Of a DNA stretch of 7,479 nucleotides, positions 1-6,493 are shown piece after piece. A model generated the notes under the pieces. That model saw nothing but the letters and a program-made list of their open reading frames with translations, did not search any database and was not told where the DNA came from. The position numbers were made by a program, and so were the translations under genes. How positions within the stretch are numbered: position 1 is the stretch's first letter; every line of letters starts with the position of its first letter. The stretch is from Thermodesulfobacteriota bacterium (GTDB lineage Bacteria > Desulfobacterota > BSN033 > UBA1163): the NCBI GenBank assembly GCA_030024065.1, contig JASEIE010000199.1:1-7479 (forward strand). Direction: 5' to 3'.

Positions 1-113
1 CCCGCTGCTCCCTCCGGGCTAGAGGCCCTCTGGGCCAGCGGCTGCAGCGGGGTTAGATTTTACAATAATTCCGGCGGGGTTTAATGCCCCGTTGGAATTT
101 CTAACGGGGTTTA
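1..113. repeat. GC-rich cluster of nested inverted repeats
   Basis: Several perfect inverted repeats are packed here. CCCGCTGC (1-8) pairs with GCAGCGGG (44-51). CGGGG (75-79) pairs with CCCCG (87-91) across a 7-base loop. CCCCGTT (87-93) pairs with AACGGGG (103-109) across a 9-base loop. The last two share the same CCCC, so only one can form at a time. The 9-mer CGGGGTTTA occurs at 75-83 and 105-113, with a near copy (CGGGGTTAG) at 48-56. No reading frame runs through it. It has the look of a dispersed intergenic repeat, but one copy cannot prove that. It lies beyond the 3' end of the radical SAM gene and has no run of U on either strand typical of a terminator. Confidence 0.45.
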
Positions 114-376
114 CTTTATAATTGGGTATGGGGAAAAAAGGACTGGAACTGGTTGTTGTGGCTTCTTACAAATTTGATAGCTACACCTACAAATGTTCAG
201 ATACTCCAAGGCACAACAATTAAAGATCAGAGCGAAAACATGCATCGTATTCTTGAAATAACCGACTATCTGCACTGTAATGACCCTAATTTATCAAAAC
301 AAAAGAGTGTGGAATATTCGAAAACATTTTTAAGGCGCCAATCTTAAGTTGATCGAATCGGTCAGGGAATCCGGAT
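114..376. other. Intergenic stretch, no supported gene
   Basis: An open frame of 64 codons runs from a TTG at 153 to a stop at 347, and a 30-codon frame opens at the ATG at 128. Neither matches a family I recognise. The longer one has only an AAGGA (138-142) ten bases before a TTG. No clear terminator for the minus-strand gene ending at 377 is visible; the best candidate is a weak TTAAG/CTTAA pair near 330-347. I treat the stretch as non-coding or as decayed sequence. Confidence 0.4.
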
Positions 377-1780
377 CTATCTCTTCTTTCGCATTTTTCG
401 TTTGGCCAACCCAACCATGACGAGAGGTAGTTTAAGAAATGCATTCGTCAAGTCGCGCCCACCGACAAGCCCAATTCGCCGGGCTTTTTTGATGATATGG
501 ATGATCTGCGGTAGATCGTAGAACTCCGACCGGATATGGTTCCGGATTTGCTTTAGCTCCTTGCGCCCGTAATTGTCCGAATACACGGAGCCGCCGATAC
601 GCCTGTAGTAGTAGCCAGGCGTTTTTTCAACCACTTCCTTCAGGGGCGAGAACCTCTCGACGCGGAGTTTCTGAAAACTGATGGAATCCAGCTTGATCTC
701 CTTGGCGAACTTCGGGATGTAGAGCATCTCTGCTTCCGTCTCGCCGATGTTGCCGTAGATGAAATACCCATGCAGATAGAAGTCGTACTGTGTCAGGACC
801 GCAAACGCATCCCGGACCTGCTGTTGGGTGATGCCTTTCTGAAGCTGCTCCAAGATCCGGTCGTGTGGCGATTCAATCCCGATCAGAAAAACCTTGAAAC
901 CCGCTTTCTCTGCCTTGTCGAGGACCCTGCGATGCCTCGCGACGTCAATCCGGGCCTGGACAACAAAGATCTTCCTGATCTTGTTCTCGATAATCAGATC
1001 GCAAAGCTGCTCGCTTCTCTTCGGGTTCGTGAAGAAGTTGTCATCGCTGAGGAGCACGACATCAGCCGTAACCGTCTTCAATTCTTCGATGACCGATTCG
1101 ACCGATCGTTCCGAGTAGCTCCTCTTCTGTCCGAGCGGATTGAAACTGAAAGTGCAGAACTTGCATTTGAACGGACATCCCCTCGTTGTCAGTATCGTGT
1201 CGAACGTGTGGCTGCCGAGTCGAACACCGTGTTTAACCAGGCAATAATCGTGCTTTCTCAGTGACCGGTCAGGAAATGGAATATGCGTGATGTCAGGCAG
1301 AGGATGGATTTCGTTGTGGACGACTCCACCGTTCTCCCGATAGGAAAGTCCAAGGATATCCTTGTACGGAACCCCCGTGACGACCTGTTTGATGATATCT
1401 TCACCCTCACCTCGTACGACCATGTCGATATTCGGGCAACGATCAAACAGATACTCGACTTCCCCCGTTGCTTTGTAGCCTCCGACGATTGTGCAGACCT
1501 CAGGAGGCAGTTGAGAAAGGAAATCACAGATGTTCTCAAACCGGGATTCCCATCGGATGCTTACGCATAGAAGATCGATCTCGTTCCTGATAAACTTGCT
1601 GAGTGCCTTCGGATCCTGATAGGCCTTCTCATGCCGAAGGTCGAGAAGCGTCACCTTGCCGACCAGGTCTTTCATGCTCGAGGTGATGTACTCAAGGCCG
1701 GTCGGAGGGAAAACCCCAATGAGTGCAGTAGAATCGCCGAAATACGGGTTCAGGGCAAGAGCGTGTTTGTATTTTGTCAT
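377..1780 (-). CDS. B12-binding-domain radical SAM protein
   Basis: This 467-residue protein has the two-domain layout of cobalamin-type radical SAM enzymes. Residues 20-150 form a Rossmann-like B12-binding domain of the BchE/HpnR kind, with PPTGLEY at 25-31, IVGGYKATGEVE at 98-109 and VVRGEGE at 121-127. The radical SAM core starts near 194. Its CX3CX2C motif has Cys202, Cys206 and Cys209, the expected ligands of the SAM-binding [4Fe-4S] cluster. GIESP at 301-305 and a DDNFF stretch at 246-250 are also typical of the core. The B12 domain lacks an obvious DxHxxG motif, as many of this class do. The C-terminus is basic (RKMRKKR). The frame stays open upstream to a TTG at 1843, but the ATG at 1780 is preferred because the protein there begins with family-like sequence and a promoter lies just upstream. 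The family covers methylases, cyclases and other radical reactions. No neighbour suggests the substrate, so it stays unassigned. Confidence 0.9.
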   Translation of the reverse strand: MTKYKHALALNPYFGDSTALIGVFPPTGLEYITSSMKDLVGKVTLLDLRHEKAYQDPKALSKFIRNEIDLLCVSIRWESRFENICDFLSQLPPEVCTIVGGYKATGEVEYLFDRCPNIDMVVRGEGEDIIKQVVTGVPYKDILGLSYRENGGVVHNEIHPLPDITHIPFPDRSLRKHDYCLVKHGVRLGSHTFDTILTTRGCPFKCKFCTFSFNPLGQKRSYSERSVESVIEELKTVTADVVLLSDDNFFTNPKRSEQLCDLIIENKIRKIFVVQARIDVARHRRVLDKAEKAGFKVFLIGIESPHDRILEQLQKGITQQQVRDAFAVLTQYDFYLHGYFIYGNIGETEAEMLYIPKFAKEIKLDSISFQKLRVERFSPLKEVVEKTPGYYYRRIGGSVYSDNYGRKELKQIRNHIRSEFYDLPQIIHIIKKARRIGLVGGRDLTNAFLKLPLVMVGLAKRKMRKKR

Positions 1781-1815
1781 GCAGGGATTATATCGGGAAA
1801 GAATCGCAGATGCAA
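1780..1815 (-). promoter_or_regulatory. Sigma70-like promoter, possibly leaderless
   Basis: On the minus strand TTGCAT (1815-1810) and a perfect TATAAT (1792-1787) are separated by 17 bases. Only six bases (CCCTGC) lie between the -10 box and the ATG at 1780, so the expected transcription start falls on or within a base or two of the A of that ATG. No Shine-Dalgarno precedes the ATG. Together these point to a leaderless radical SAM mRNA. The -35 box is weak (only TTG matches). Confidence 0.5.
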
Positions 1816-1840
1816 GCGAATAGAAATAATTAGCATTTGT

Positions 1841-1898
1841 CAATCAAACAATTCGATTGGTTAAAGCCATTAATTACGTTCAATCAGTCTGTCGATTG
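1841..1898. promoter_or_regulatory. Pair of CAATC/GATTG inverted repeats
   Basis: CAATC-N9-GATTG (1841-1859) and CAATC-N8-GATTG (1881-1898) have the same arms, with centres about 40 bp apart. That is close to four helical turns, upstream of the -35 box of the radical SAM promoter. The pattern would suit two sites for a dimeric regulator. The arms are only five bases, so chance is possible. Confidence 0.25.
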
Positions 1899-2175
1899 TA
1901 ACTTGGAATCTCCACCATTAGGGGAAAATCCGTTGATAAACCTTTCGGGAAGTATCCTTATAAGAAAGATACTCGCATGATAGCCCCCCAATAACCTCCT
2001 TGTTGACTTCCTTCTGGTTGTCTGGTAGGAAGCTACTCATCATATGCCATAGGAGATTGGCAGAAGGACATAGAAATAACTGGCAGGGGCACGCTCCACA
2101 TTTGGAAGCCTACATTTCCAGAGCGTTGACAGGTCACATATTGGCGGTAACAAAGAGATTGATGGGGAGAGAGTG
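1899..2175. other. Intergenic stretch with short inverted repeats
   Basis: No gene is supported here; a minus-strand frame at 2040-2267 is a shadow. AGTATC (1951-1956) pairs with GATACT (1968-1973) across 11 bases. At 2007-2032 the arms CTTCCT/AGGAAG enclose two direct copies of TCTGGT separated by TG. A perfect TTGACA at 2126-2131 stands 16 bases before a poor -10 (TAACAA, 2148-2153). That could serve the next gene, though weakly. Confidence 0.35.
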
Positions 2176-2520
2176 ATGAACCTGATCGAAGAGATTAAGA
2201 AAACCATCAGGATGGAAATCAGGCCGAACTCGCAAGGACTGGAGTATCTCGAAGCAGTCATTAACAAGGATGACCTTGTATTGCTTAAATCTTTACTAAA
2301 AAACCATTTAGGTCCAGAAGTTAAGGAGTCCGGAAAAGAAGCAAATCTGCCGATAGAAATTCAAAACATGGTTGATTCTATTGGAGGCCTATGGCCTGAG
2401 CAATCCTTTTTCTATAGTCAAGATGGTAATGAAGTTATATATGCTGCTCTTTGGCCCTGGGAGTCCAATCCTGACAAAATAACGTTAAAGTCTGGTGTAT
2501 GGAAAATGGTCTCAATGTAG
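2176..2520 (+). CDS. Small protein of unknown function, 114 residues
   Basis: I do not recognise a named family. The N-terminal half (to about residue 55) is charged and probably helical. The C-terminal half is aromatic, with a GGLWPEQSFFY segment and a second segment reading YAALWPWES; the latter looks like packed beta strands. There is no signal peptide, membrane segment or metal-binding motif. Start choice: GGGGAGA (2164-2170) lies five bases before the ATG at 2176. A GTG directly upstream at 2173 would sit only two bases from it, so the ATG is chosen. The gene stands alone between two non-coding stretches and is followed at once by a GC-rich foldable element. The good ribosome site and uninterrupted frame support a real gene. 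A role in a toxin-antitoxin or phage-type context is possible, but nothing visible shows it. Confidence 0.65.
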   Translation: MNLIEEIKKTIRMEIRPNSQGLEYLEAVINKDDLVLLKSLLKNHLGPEVKESGKEANLPIEIQNMVDSIGGLWPEQSFFYSQDGNEVIYAALWPWESNPDKITLKSGVWKMVSM

Positions 2521-2620
2521 CCCGATGGGCAAGCCCGTGCCTGCACGACGAAGTGCCTATCCAAGGTTGGCGCTGGCATGGCGTTACGGCACGCAGGCGT
2601 GGTCTCCTGCGTAGGCGGAT
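2521..2620. repeat. GC-rich foldable element after the 114-residue gene
   Basis: The stretch is about 66% GC between A+T-richer flanks and contains competing helices. CCGTGCCTGC (2535-2544) can pair with GCAGGCGTGG (2593-2602) in ten pairs, two of them G-U. GTGCC (2553-2557) with GGCAC (2588-2592) stacks directly inside that helix. Alternatively ACGCAGG (2591-2597) forms a perfect 7-bp hairpin with CCTGCGT (2606-2612), which excludes both. No U-run follows, so it is not an ordinary terminator. It may be a REP-like or miniature repeat, or a structured 3' untranslated region. Confidence 0.4.
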
Positions 2621-2712
2621 GAACTCTTGACTTCTTCGGGAGAAATGAGGGACAGGTCTTGAAATATAATACTTGGTCTACATATTGAACACGTTGGTAT
2701 TAAAGCAGGAAT

Positions 2713-2750
2713 AAAAAAAGAGGGGGTTTGGATTTTAACCCCCTCTTTTT
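2713..2750 (-). terminator. Rho-independent terminator of tRNA-Leu
   Basis: A perfect 14-bp stem pairs 2715-2728 with 2737-2750 across an 8-base loop. Read on the minus strand, it ends in a run of seven U (2719-2713) and starts three bases after the encoded CCA of the tRNA. Because A and U runs flank both sides, it could also stop plus-strand transcripts from the 114-residue gene. Confidence 0.85.
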
Positions 2751-2753
2751 ATC

Positions 2754-2841
2754 TGGTGCCTAGGGCCGGACTTGAACCGGCACGGTACTAAGTACCGAGG
2801 GATTTTAAGTCCCTTGCGTCTACCAATTCCGCCACCCAGGC
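2754..2841 (-). tRNA. tRNA-Leu (anticodon UAA)
   Basis: The minus strand gives a complete class II tRNA of 88 bases with encoded CCA. The acceptor arms GCCTGGG and CCTAGGC pair fully, with one G-U. The anticodon stem AGGGA/TCCCT holds the loop CTTAAAA, which gives anticodon UAA at 2805-2807 on the plus strand. A long variable arm (CGGTACTTAGTACCG) and a T arm with TTCAAGT follow, and A73 is the leucine discriminator. It reads UUA and UUG. Its own promoter and terminator make it a single-gene transcript. Confidence 0.97.
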
Positions 2842-2877
2842 ATTTTAGTCCTTTGTCCGTCGTTTGTTGTATGTGGC

Positions 2878-2946
2878 TTGTTATTCGTTTAAACCATAAT
2901 TATAATCTTTGACGATTTTTGTCAAGATATGTTAATAGTTTAGAAT
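2878..2946 (+). promoter_or_regulatory. Candidate ilvD promoters overlapping the tRNA promoter
   Basis: Two plus-strand candidates are visible. The better one is TTGTCA (2919-2924), 16 bases, TAGAAT (2941-2946), five of six matches in each box, giving a leader of about 53 bases. The other is TTGTTA (2878-2883), 17 bases, TATAAT (2901-2906). Its -10 box overlaps the -10 box of the oppositely directed tRNA promoter through the palindromic ATAATTAT. Polymerase binding for ilvD and for tRNA-Leu would therefore compete. Confidence 0.45.
2899..2925 (-). promoter_or_regulatory. Promoter for tRNA-Leu
   Basis: On the minus strand a perfect TTGACA (2925-2920) and a perfect TATAAT (2904-2899) are 15 bases apart. 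The spacing is slightly short, but both boxes are consensus, as expected for a stable RNA gene. The start would be near 2892, about 50 bases before the mature 5' end. TTGAC also forms an inverted repeat with GTCAA seven bases downstream. Confidence 0.6.
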
Positions 2947-3005
2947 AACCACGGATGCAAAATAGGCTTCTGATCACGTTATTTTTATCATAGAAGGAGA
3001 ATAAG

Positions 3006-4664
3006 ATGCGCTCAGATCAGATGAAAAAAGGCCTTGAAAGGGCTCCTCATCGTGCTCTCTTTAAAGCCCTGGGATTGACGGACAAAGAGATAGAACGTCC
3101 GATGATTGGAATTGCCAATTCTGCCAATGAGGTCATTCCAGGCCATCTCCATCTTCATCAAGTCTCCGAGGCCGTCAAATCTGGAATCCGCATGGCGGGT
3201 GGAACGCCCATGGAGTTTTTTACCATCGGAATCTGTGACGGCATCATCATGGGACATGAGGGAATGAAATATTCTCTCAGCTCAAGAGAATTGATTGCCG
3301 ATTCGATCGAGTCAATGGCCATGGCCTACCCCTTCGATGGCCTCGTCCTCATTCCGAACTGCGACAAGATCATCCCCGGGATGTTGATGGCGGCGGCTCG
3401 CCTCAATATTCCAACCATCCTGATCAGTGGGGGTCCCATGCTGGCAGGTGAGTTTCAGGGAAGGGAGATCGATCTGGCCACGGTTTTTGAATCGGTTGGA
3501 AAGGTGAAGATGGGAGAGATGACCCAAATCGATCTCAAAGAGATGGAGGGATGTGCCTGCCCAGGGGTTGGCTCCTGCGCGGGGATGTTTACGGCAAACT
3601 CCATGAACTGTCTCTCCGAGGCGCTGGGTCTGGCTCTTCCTTATAACGGCACCATCCCCGCCGTCTTTGCAGATCGCATCCGGTTAGCCAAGGAATCGGG
3701 AATCCAGATTATGGAATTGGTTAAAAAAGGTTTGCTGCCTTTTAGAATCCTGACGAAGAAGGCCTTCGAAAATGCAGTGACCGTAGATCTTGCCTTTGGA
3801 GGCTCGACCAATACTTCGCTCCACCTCCCTGCGATCGCCAATGAAGCAGGAATGAAACTCTCTCTCCATACCTTTAACGCCATCAGCAAAAAGACCCCTC
3901 ACCTCTGCAACCTGTCACCCGGGGGGCCTCATCATATTCAGGATCTTCACCGGGCGGGAGGCATTCCTGCCCTGATGAAGGAATTGAGCTGCGGAGGATT
4001 GATTCATCAAGAGGCATTGACCGTCACAGGAAAGCCGGTTCGAGAAAACATCAAGGGAAAGACAATCCGCAACCCGGAAGTGATCCGCCCCCTCAAAAAC
4101 CCTTATCACCCCACCGGAGGTCTGGCCGTCCTCTTCGGTAACTTGGCGCCCCACGGTGCCGTGGTGAAACAGTCGGCGGTGGATGAGAACATGCTCAGGC
4201 ACCGCGGCCCTGCAAGGGTCTTTGATTCCGAAGAGAAGGCGATCAAGGTCATCTTCGATGGAAAGATCAGAAAAGGAGAGGTCATCGTCATCCGGTATGA
4301 AGGGCCCAAGGGTGGACCCGGGATGAGGGAGATGCTGGCTCCGACCTCTGCCATTGTGGGCGTTGGAAGAGACAGGGATGTCGCCCTGCTCACGGATGGC
4401 CGTTTCTCCGGTGCGAGCCGCGGGGCTGCCATCGGCCATATCTCTCCAGAGGCTGCAGAAGGAGGCCCCATTGGATTGGTCAGGGATGGAGATCCGATTG
4501 AGATCGATATTCCTGGCAACAAACTGAACCTCCTGATCTCCGATGAAGAGTTGAAGAAAAGGCGATCGAGGTGGAAACCCCTAAAAAAGGAGTTGAAGGG
4601 CTATTTAAAAAGATATGCCAGGCTCGTTCAATCCGCCAATACTGGCGCTATCCTCGAAGAATAG
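3006..4664 (+). CDS. ilvD: Dihydroxy-acid dehydratase (DHAD)
   Basis: The enzyme removes water from 2,3-dihydroxy-isovalerate or 2,3-dihydroxy-3-methylvalerate to give the 2-keto acid precursors of valine, leucine and isoleucine, in the cytoplasm. At 552 residues it matches the short bacterial/archaeal form. Visible family motifs: PGHLHL at 45-50; CDG at 77-79 with the Mg-binding Asp78; [10 protein letters not shown] at 117-126 with cluster ligand Cys119, Asp120 and the lysine expected to be carbamylated (Lys121); [15 protein letters not shown] at 189-203 with cluster ligand Cys191; [10 protein letters not shown] at 431-440; and TDGRFSGAS at 463-471 with the likely catalytic Ser468. PGH replaces the TPCN of enzymes with a three-Cys [2Fe-2S] cluster, so the cluster type is probably that of E. 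coli IlvD. One oddity is PGVGSC at 186-191, where relatives usually have PxCGSC. AAGGAG (2994-2999) lies six bases before the ATG. No other ilv gene is next to it. Confidence 0.96.
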   Translation: MRSDQMKKGLERAPHRALFKALGLTDKEIERPMIGIANSANEVIPGHLHLHQVSEAVKSGIRMAGGTPMEFFTIGICDGIIMGHEGMKYSLSSRELIADSIESMAMAYPFDGLVLIPNCDKIIPGMLMAAARLNIPTILISGGPMLAGEFQGREIDLATVFESVGKVKMGEMTQIDLKEMEGCACPGVGSCAGMFTANSMNCLSEALGLALPYNGTIPAVFADRIRLAKESGIQIMELVKKGLLPFRILTKKAFENAVTVDLAFGGSTNTSLHLPAIANEAGMKLSLHTFNAISKKTPHLCNLSPGGPHHIQDLHRAGGIPALMKELSCGGLIHQEALTVTGKPVRENIKGKTIRNPEVIRPLKNPYHPTGGLAVLFGNLAPHGAVVKQSAVDENMLRHRGPARVFDSEEKAIKVIFDGKIRKGEVIVIRYEGPKGGPGMREMLAPTSAIVGVGRDRDVALLTDGRFSGASRGAAIGHISPEAAEGGPIGLVRDGDPIEIDIPGNKLNLLISDEELKKRRSRWKPLKKELKGYLKRYARLVQSANTGAILEE

Positions 4665-6072
4665 GCACGGCATAAGGGCCTTCCCGGATGAAGGCCATGG
4701 TGGGTTCAATCCCTTTTTCGCGGTATCGGTTAACCGCAAAGCGGACGGCATTCTGGACCATCTCCTGGGTCTGTTCAAGAGAAGGCTTCCTTTTCTTTCT
4801 CTTCAGAAAGTCGAGGCCGCACAGTCCCGGAAGGAGGCAGTAGTCTTCTTCTGAGATTTCGAGGGTGCAATAGATCAAACCCTCCTCCCCGATCTTTTTC
4901 AGCACCCTTCCCCAGACTTCAGGCTCCCATTGATCCTTCGTAAACCTCCAGTCAGGATGGCTGATGATCTTGAGATAACTTTCAATGCCCTGAAGTTTGA
5001 GCAGGTGGATTAAACTCCTGTATTCCGGTGTCCCGATCGGCTCCTGATCTCGATTGTCAGCCGCCACAATCAGAACCCCCCCTTTTTTAACCACCGGCAC
5101 CGCCCCGCAGGCAGCCTTTGCTGTCTGGTAATGATTACGGCCCACATATCCACCATGAGTGAGGACGATATCATACTCCTGATCGACGGGGACGACGGTA
5201 TAACCTTTCATATGCCGGTACGCTGCCATATGGGCTTCCTCGAGATGGCCAACAAACACCCCTGTGATCTCCATATCCTTATTGAGGGTGACATTCGCGA
5301 TGAGGTCCACCCCTACCGTTCTGGCGACTTCGATCGCTTCCTCGTGACAGGGATTTCCTTCGAGGATAAGGTTGTCGGCATTCGGATTTTCAAGATAATT
5401 CACGCCATGAAACCTCTGGATGGTCTTGACATCGACCAGTCCCGGACAGATTGATTTTCTCCCGCCGGAGACTCCGGTCATAAAATGGCTTTCAACGAGC
5501 CCGGTGGCGATTTTCAGGTCGGAAGAAAAGAAGTCCCGATTGACATAGACATTTGTTCCTCTCTGTGTTGTTCCGATGCTTTCGAGCAGTCCATCGTTTT
5601 CGCAGTCGTGATCAAGGAGGGAATACTGATCAACGACCTCTTTCCCGAACATATCTGCCTTTTCTTCATCGGTGCTTGGCCGATGCATTCCTGTCGCTAT
5701 GATGATCTTGATGTTCTGCTTTCGAATGCCCGAGGATTCCAAACGTTTCAGGATGGGAAGAAGGATGCCTTTTTCACCCTTATAAGGAACCGGTCTTGTG
5801 ATATCCGAGACGGCAATCGCCACTTTTATTTGGTTAGGTAATTTTTCTTTCTTTTTGATGACCTCTTCAAGAGGTGGGCTGCCAATGGGATTGGAAAATG
5901 CCTTTTCAATGGCTGCCTCAGGATTTGGAAGAACCGGCACATCTTTCATTCCCAGTTCAACACAGCCCGGAGGAACGGAGATCTCCAAGATGTTTCGGCC
6001 AAACTCCAGAGAAACCTTCTTCCAGTCCTTCACGTCGATTTTTTTAATGGCCTTCTTGAGGTCGGGCAGCAT
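4648..6072 (-). CDS. LarA-family (DUF2088) nickel-pincer racemase/epimerase homologue
   Basis: The protein belongs to the family of lactate racemase LarA, whose members use a nickel-pincer nucleotide (NPN) bound to a lysine to racemise or epimerise 2-hydroxy acids. Counting from the upstream ATG at 6075, the N-terminal domain carries SDITRPVP (90-97) and ATGMHRPST (127-135). The key region is [18 protein letters not shown] (195-212). His131, His197, Lys207 and His223 correspond to the catalytic and nickel-binding His108, His174, Lys184 and His200 of the L. plantarum enzyme. All are present, so it should be able to hold the cofactor. It is about 50 residues longer than LarA, mostly in the C-terminal part. 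Substrates differ widely across this family, so lactate should not be assumed. No cofactor genes larB, larC or larE are in the window. AAGGA (6083-6079) is three bases from the ATG at 6075 and six from that at 6072; the latter is chosen. The last 17 bp overlap the end of ilvD. Confidence 0.85.
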   Translation of the reverse strand: MLPDLKKAIKKIDVKDWKKVSLEFGRNILEISVPPGCVELGMKDVPVLPNPEAAIEKAFSNPIGSPPLEEVIKKKEKLPNQIKVAIAVSDITRPVPYKGEKGILLPILKRLESSGIRKQNIKIIIATGMHRPSTDEEKADMFGKEVVDQYSLLDHDCENDGLLESIGTTQRGTNVYVNRDFFSSDLKIATGLVESHFMTGVSGGRKSICPGLVDVKTIQRFHGVNYLENPNADNLILEGNPCHEEAIEVARTVGVDLIANVTLNKDMEITGVFVGHLEEAHMAAYRHMKGYTVVPVDQEYDIVLTHGGYVGRNHYQTAKAACGAVPVVKKGGVLIVAADNRDQEPIGTPEYRSLIHLLKLQGIESYLKIISHPDWRFTKDQWEPEVWGRVLKKIGEEGLIYCTLEISEEDYCLLPGLCGLDFLKRKKRKPSLEQTQEMVQNAVRFAVNRYREKGIEPTMAFIREGPYAVPILRG

Positions 6073-6288
6073 CATCGTTCCTTTATCGAAAGTTTGAAGT
6101 TAGGAATTTCTATCATCTTGTTTCTACTCGAATACATTATTTTTAATATCACCTGTTCCACTTCGCATTACTATGTAACTTTAAATCCTGTTAAGATCAA
6201 CAACCAATCGAATTTTCCGTCAACTTATAGGCGATTCTATCTAATGCTGTGTAAAATACTTTTCAAAAATACTGAAAATGACATTTTA

Positions 6289-6426
6289 GAGGGTAATCCT
6301 TTGGCGAGAGAAGTGAAGATTGCCGACCTGAGGGGCAACATGGATATTGGAAGAATTGCAGAACCAAATGAGAGCGATTATAAACGCCTTGAAAAATATC
6401 GGCGTGCATTAGATCCGTTGGACTGA
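6289..6426 (+). pseudogene. C-terminal remnant of an HD-type (p)ppGpp hydrolase-like gene
   Basis: The last 45 or so codons of an open frame ending at 6426 read NPLAREVKIADLRGNMD, then EKYRRALD. This is the C-terminal signature of small HD-domain guanosine polyphosphate hydrolase-like proteins; NPLAR-x-VK-x-ADL-xx-NMD corresponds to the IKLADRLHNMR helix of RelA/SpoT hydrolase domains. The first two thirds, including the HD metal-binding dyad, are absent. Upstream the frame stays open to a TTG at 6094 through sequence of about 30% GC that has no relation to the family (residues such as SIILFLLEYIIFNITC). An internal ATG at 6244 has no ribosome site. It is best read as a truncated gene joined to foreign or decayed A+T-rich DNA. 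The 6076-6288 gap holds nothing else I can name. Confidence 0.65.
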
Positions 6427-6435
6427 AGAAAAGTT

Positions 6436-6478
6436 TTGAATTTTCTCCCCTGTTATGCGATAATTCTCATAAGTTATC
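6436..6478 (+). promoter_or_regulatory. Promoter of the MNT-HEPN pair with possible operator
   Basis: TTGAAT (6436-6441) and GATAAT (6459-6464) are 17 bases apart, putting the start near 6471 and giving a leader of about 23 bases. Two interleaved inverted repeats cover the -10 box and start site: TTATG (6453-6457) with CATAA (6468-6472), and GATAA (6459-6463) with TTATC (6474-6478). Such placement would suit autorepression, common in toxin-antitoxin operons, but no DNA-binding domain is evident in either protein. Confidence 0.5.
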
Positions 6479-6493
6479 CGAAAAGGAATAGAG

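Noticed and set aside
153..347. 64-codon plus-strand open frame
   Set aside because: TTG start, ribosome site ten bases away, no recognisable family and no conserved pattern; it is as likely to be chance in A+T-rich DNA.
770..1264. 164-codon plus-strand frame opposite the radical SAM gene
   Set aside because: It lies wholly antisense to a protein with clear family motifs; its sequence shows no domain, and long antisense frames are expected in such genes.
1951..1973. AGTATC/GATACT hairpin as a terminator
   Set aside because: A+T-rich 6-bp stem with an 11-base loop and no U-run on either strand.
3915..4439. 174-codon minus-strand frame inside ilvD
   Set aside because: Antisense shadow of a strongly conserved gene, with no ribosome site or domain.
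4106..4522. 138-codon minus-strand frame inside ilvD
   Set aside because: Low-complexity Pro/Ser/Ala sequence typical of an antisense shadow.
5131..5841. Two plus-strand frames (107 and 118 codons) opposite the LarA-family gene
   Set aside because: Both are antisense to a gene with all catalytic residues in place and have no recognisable domain.
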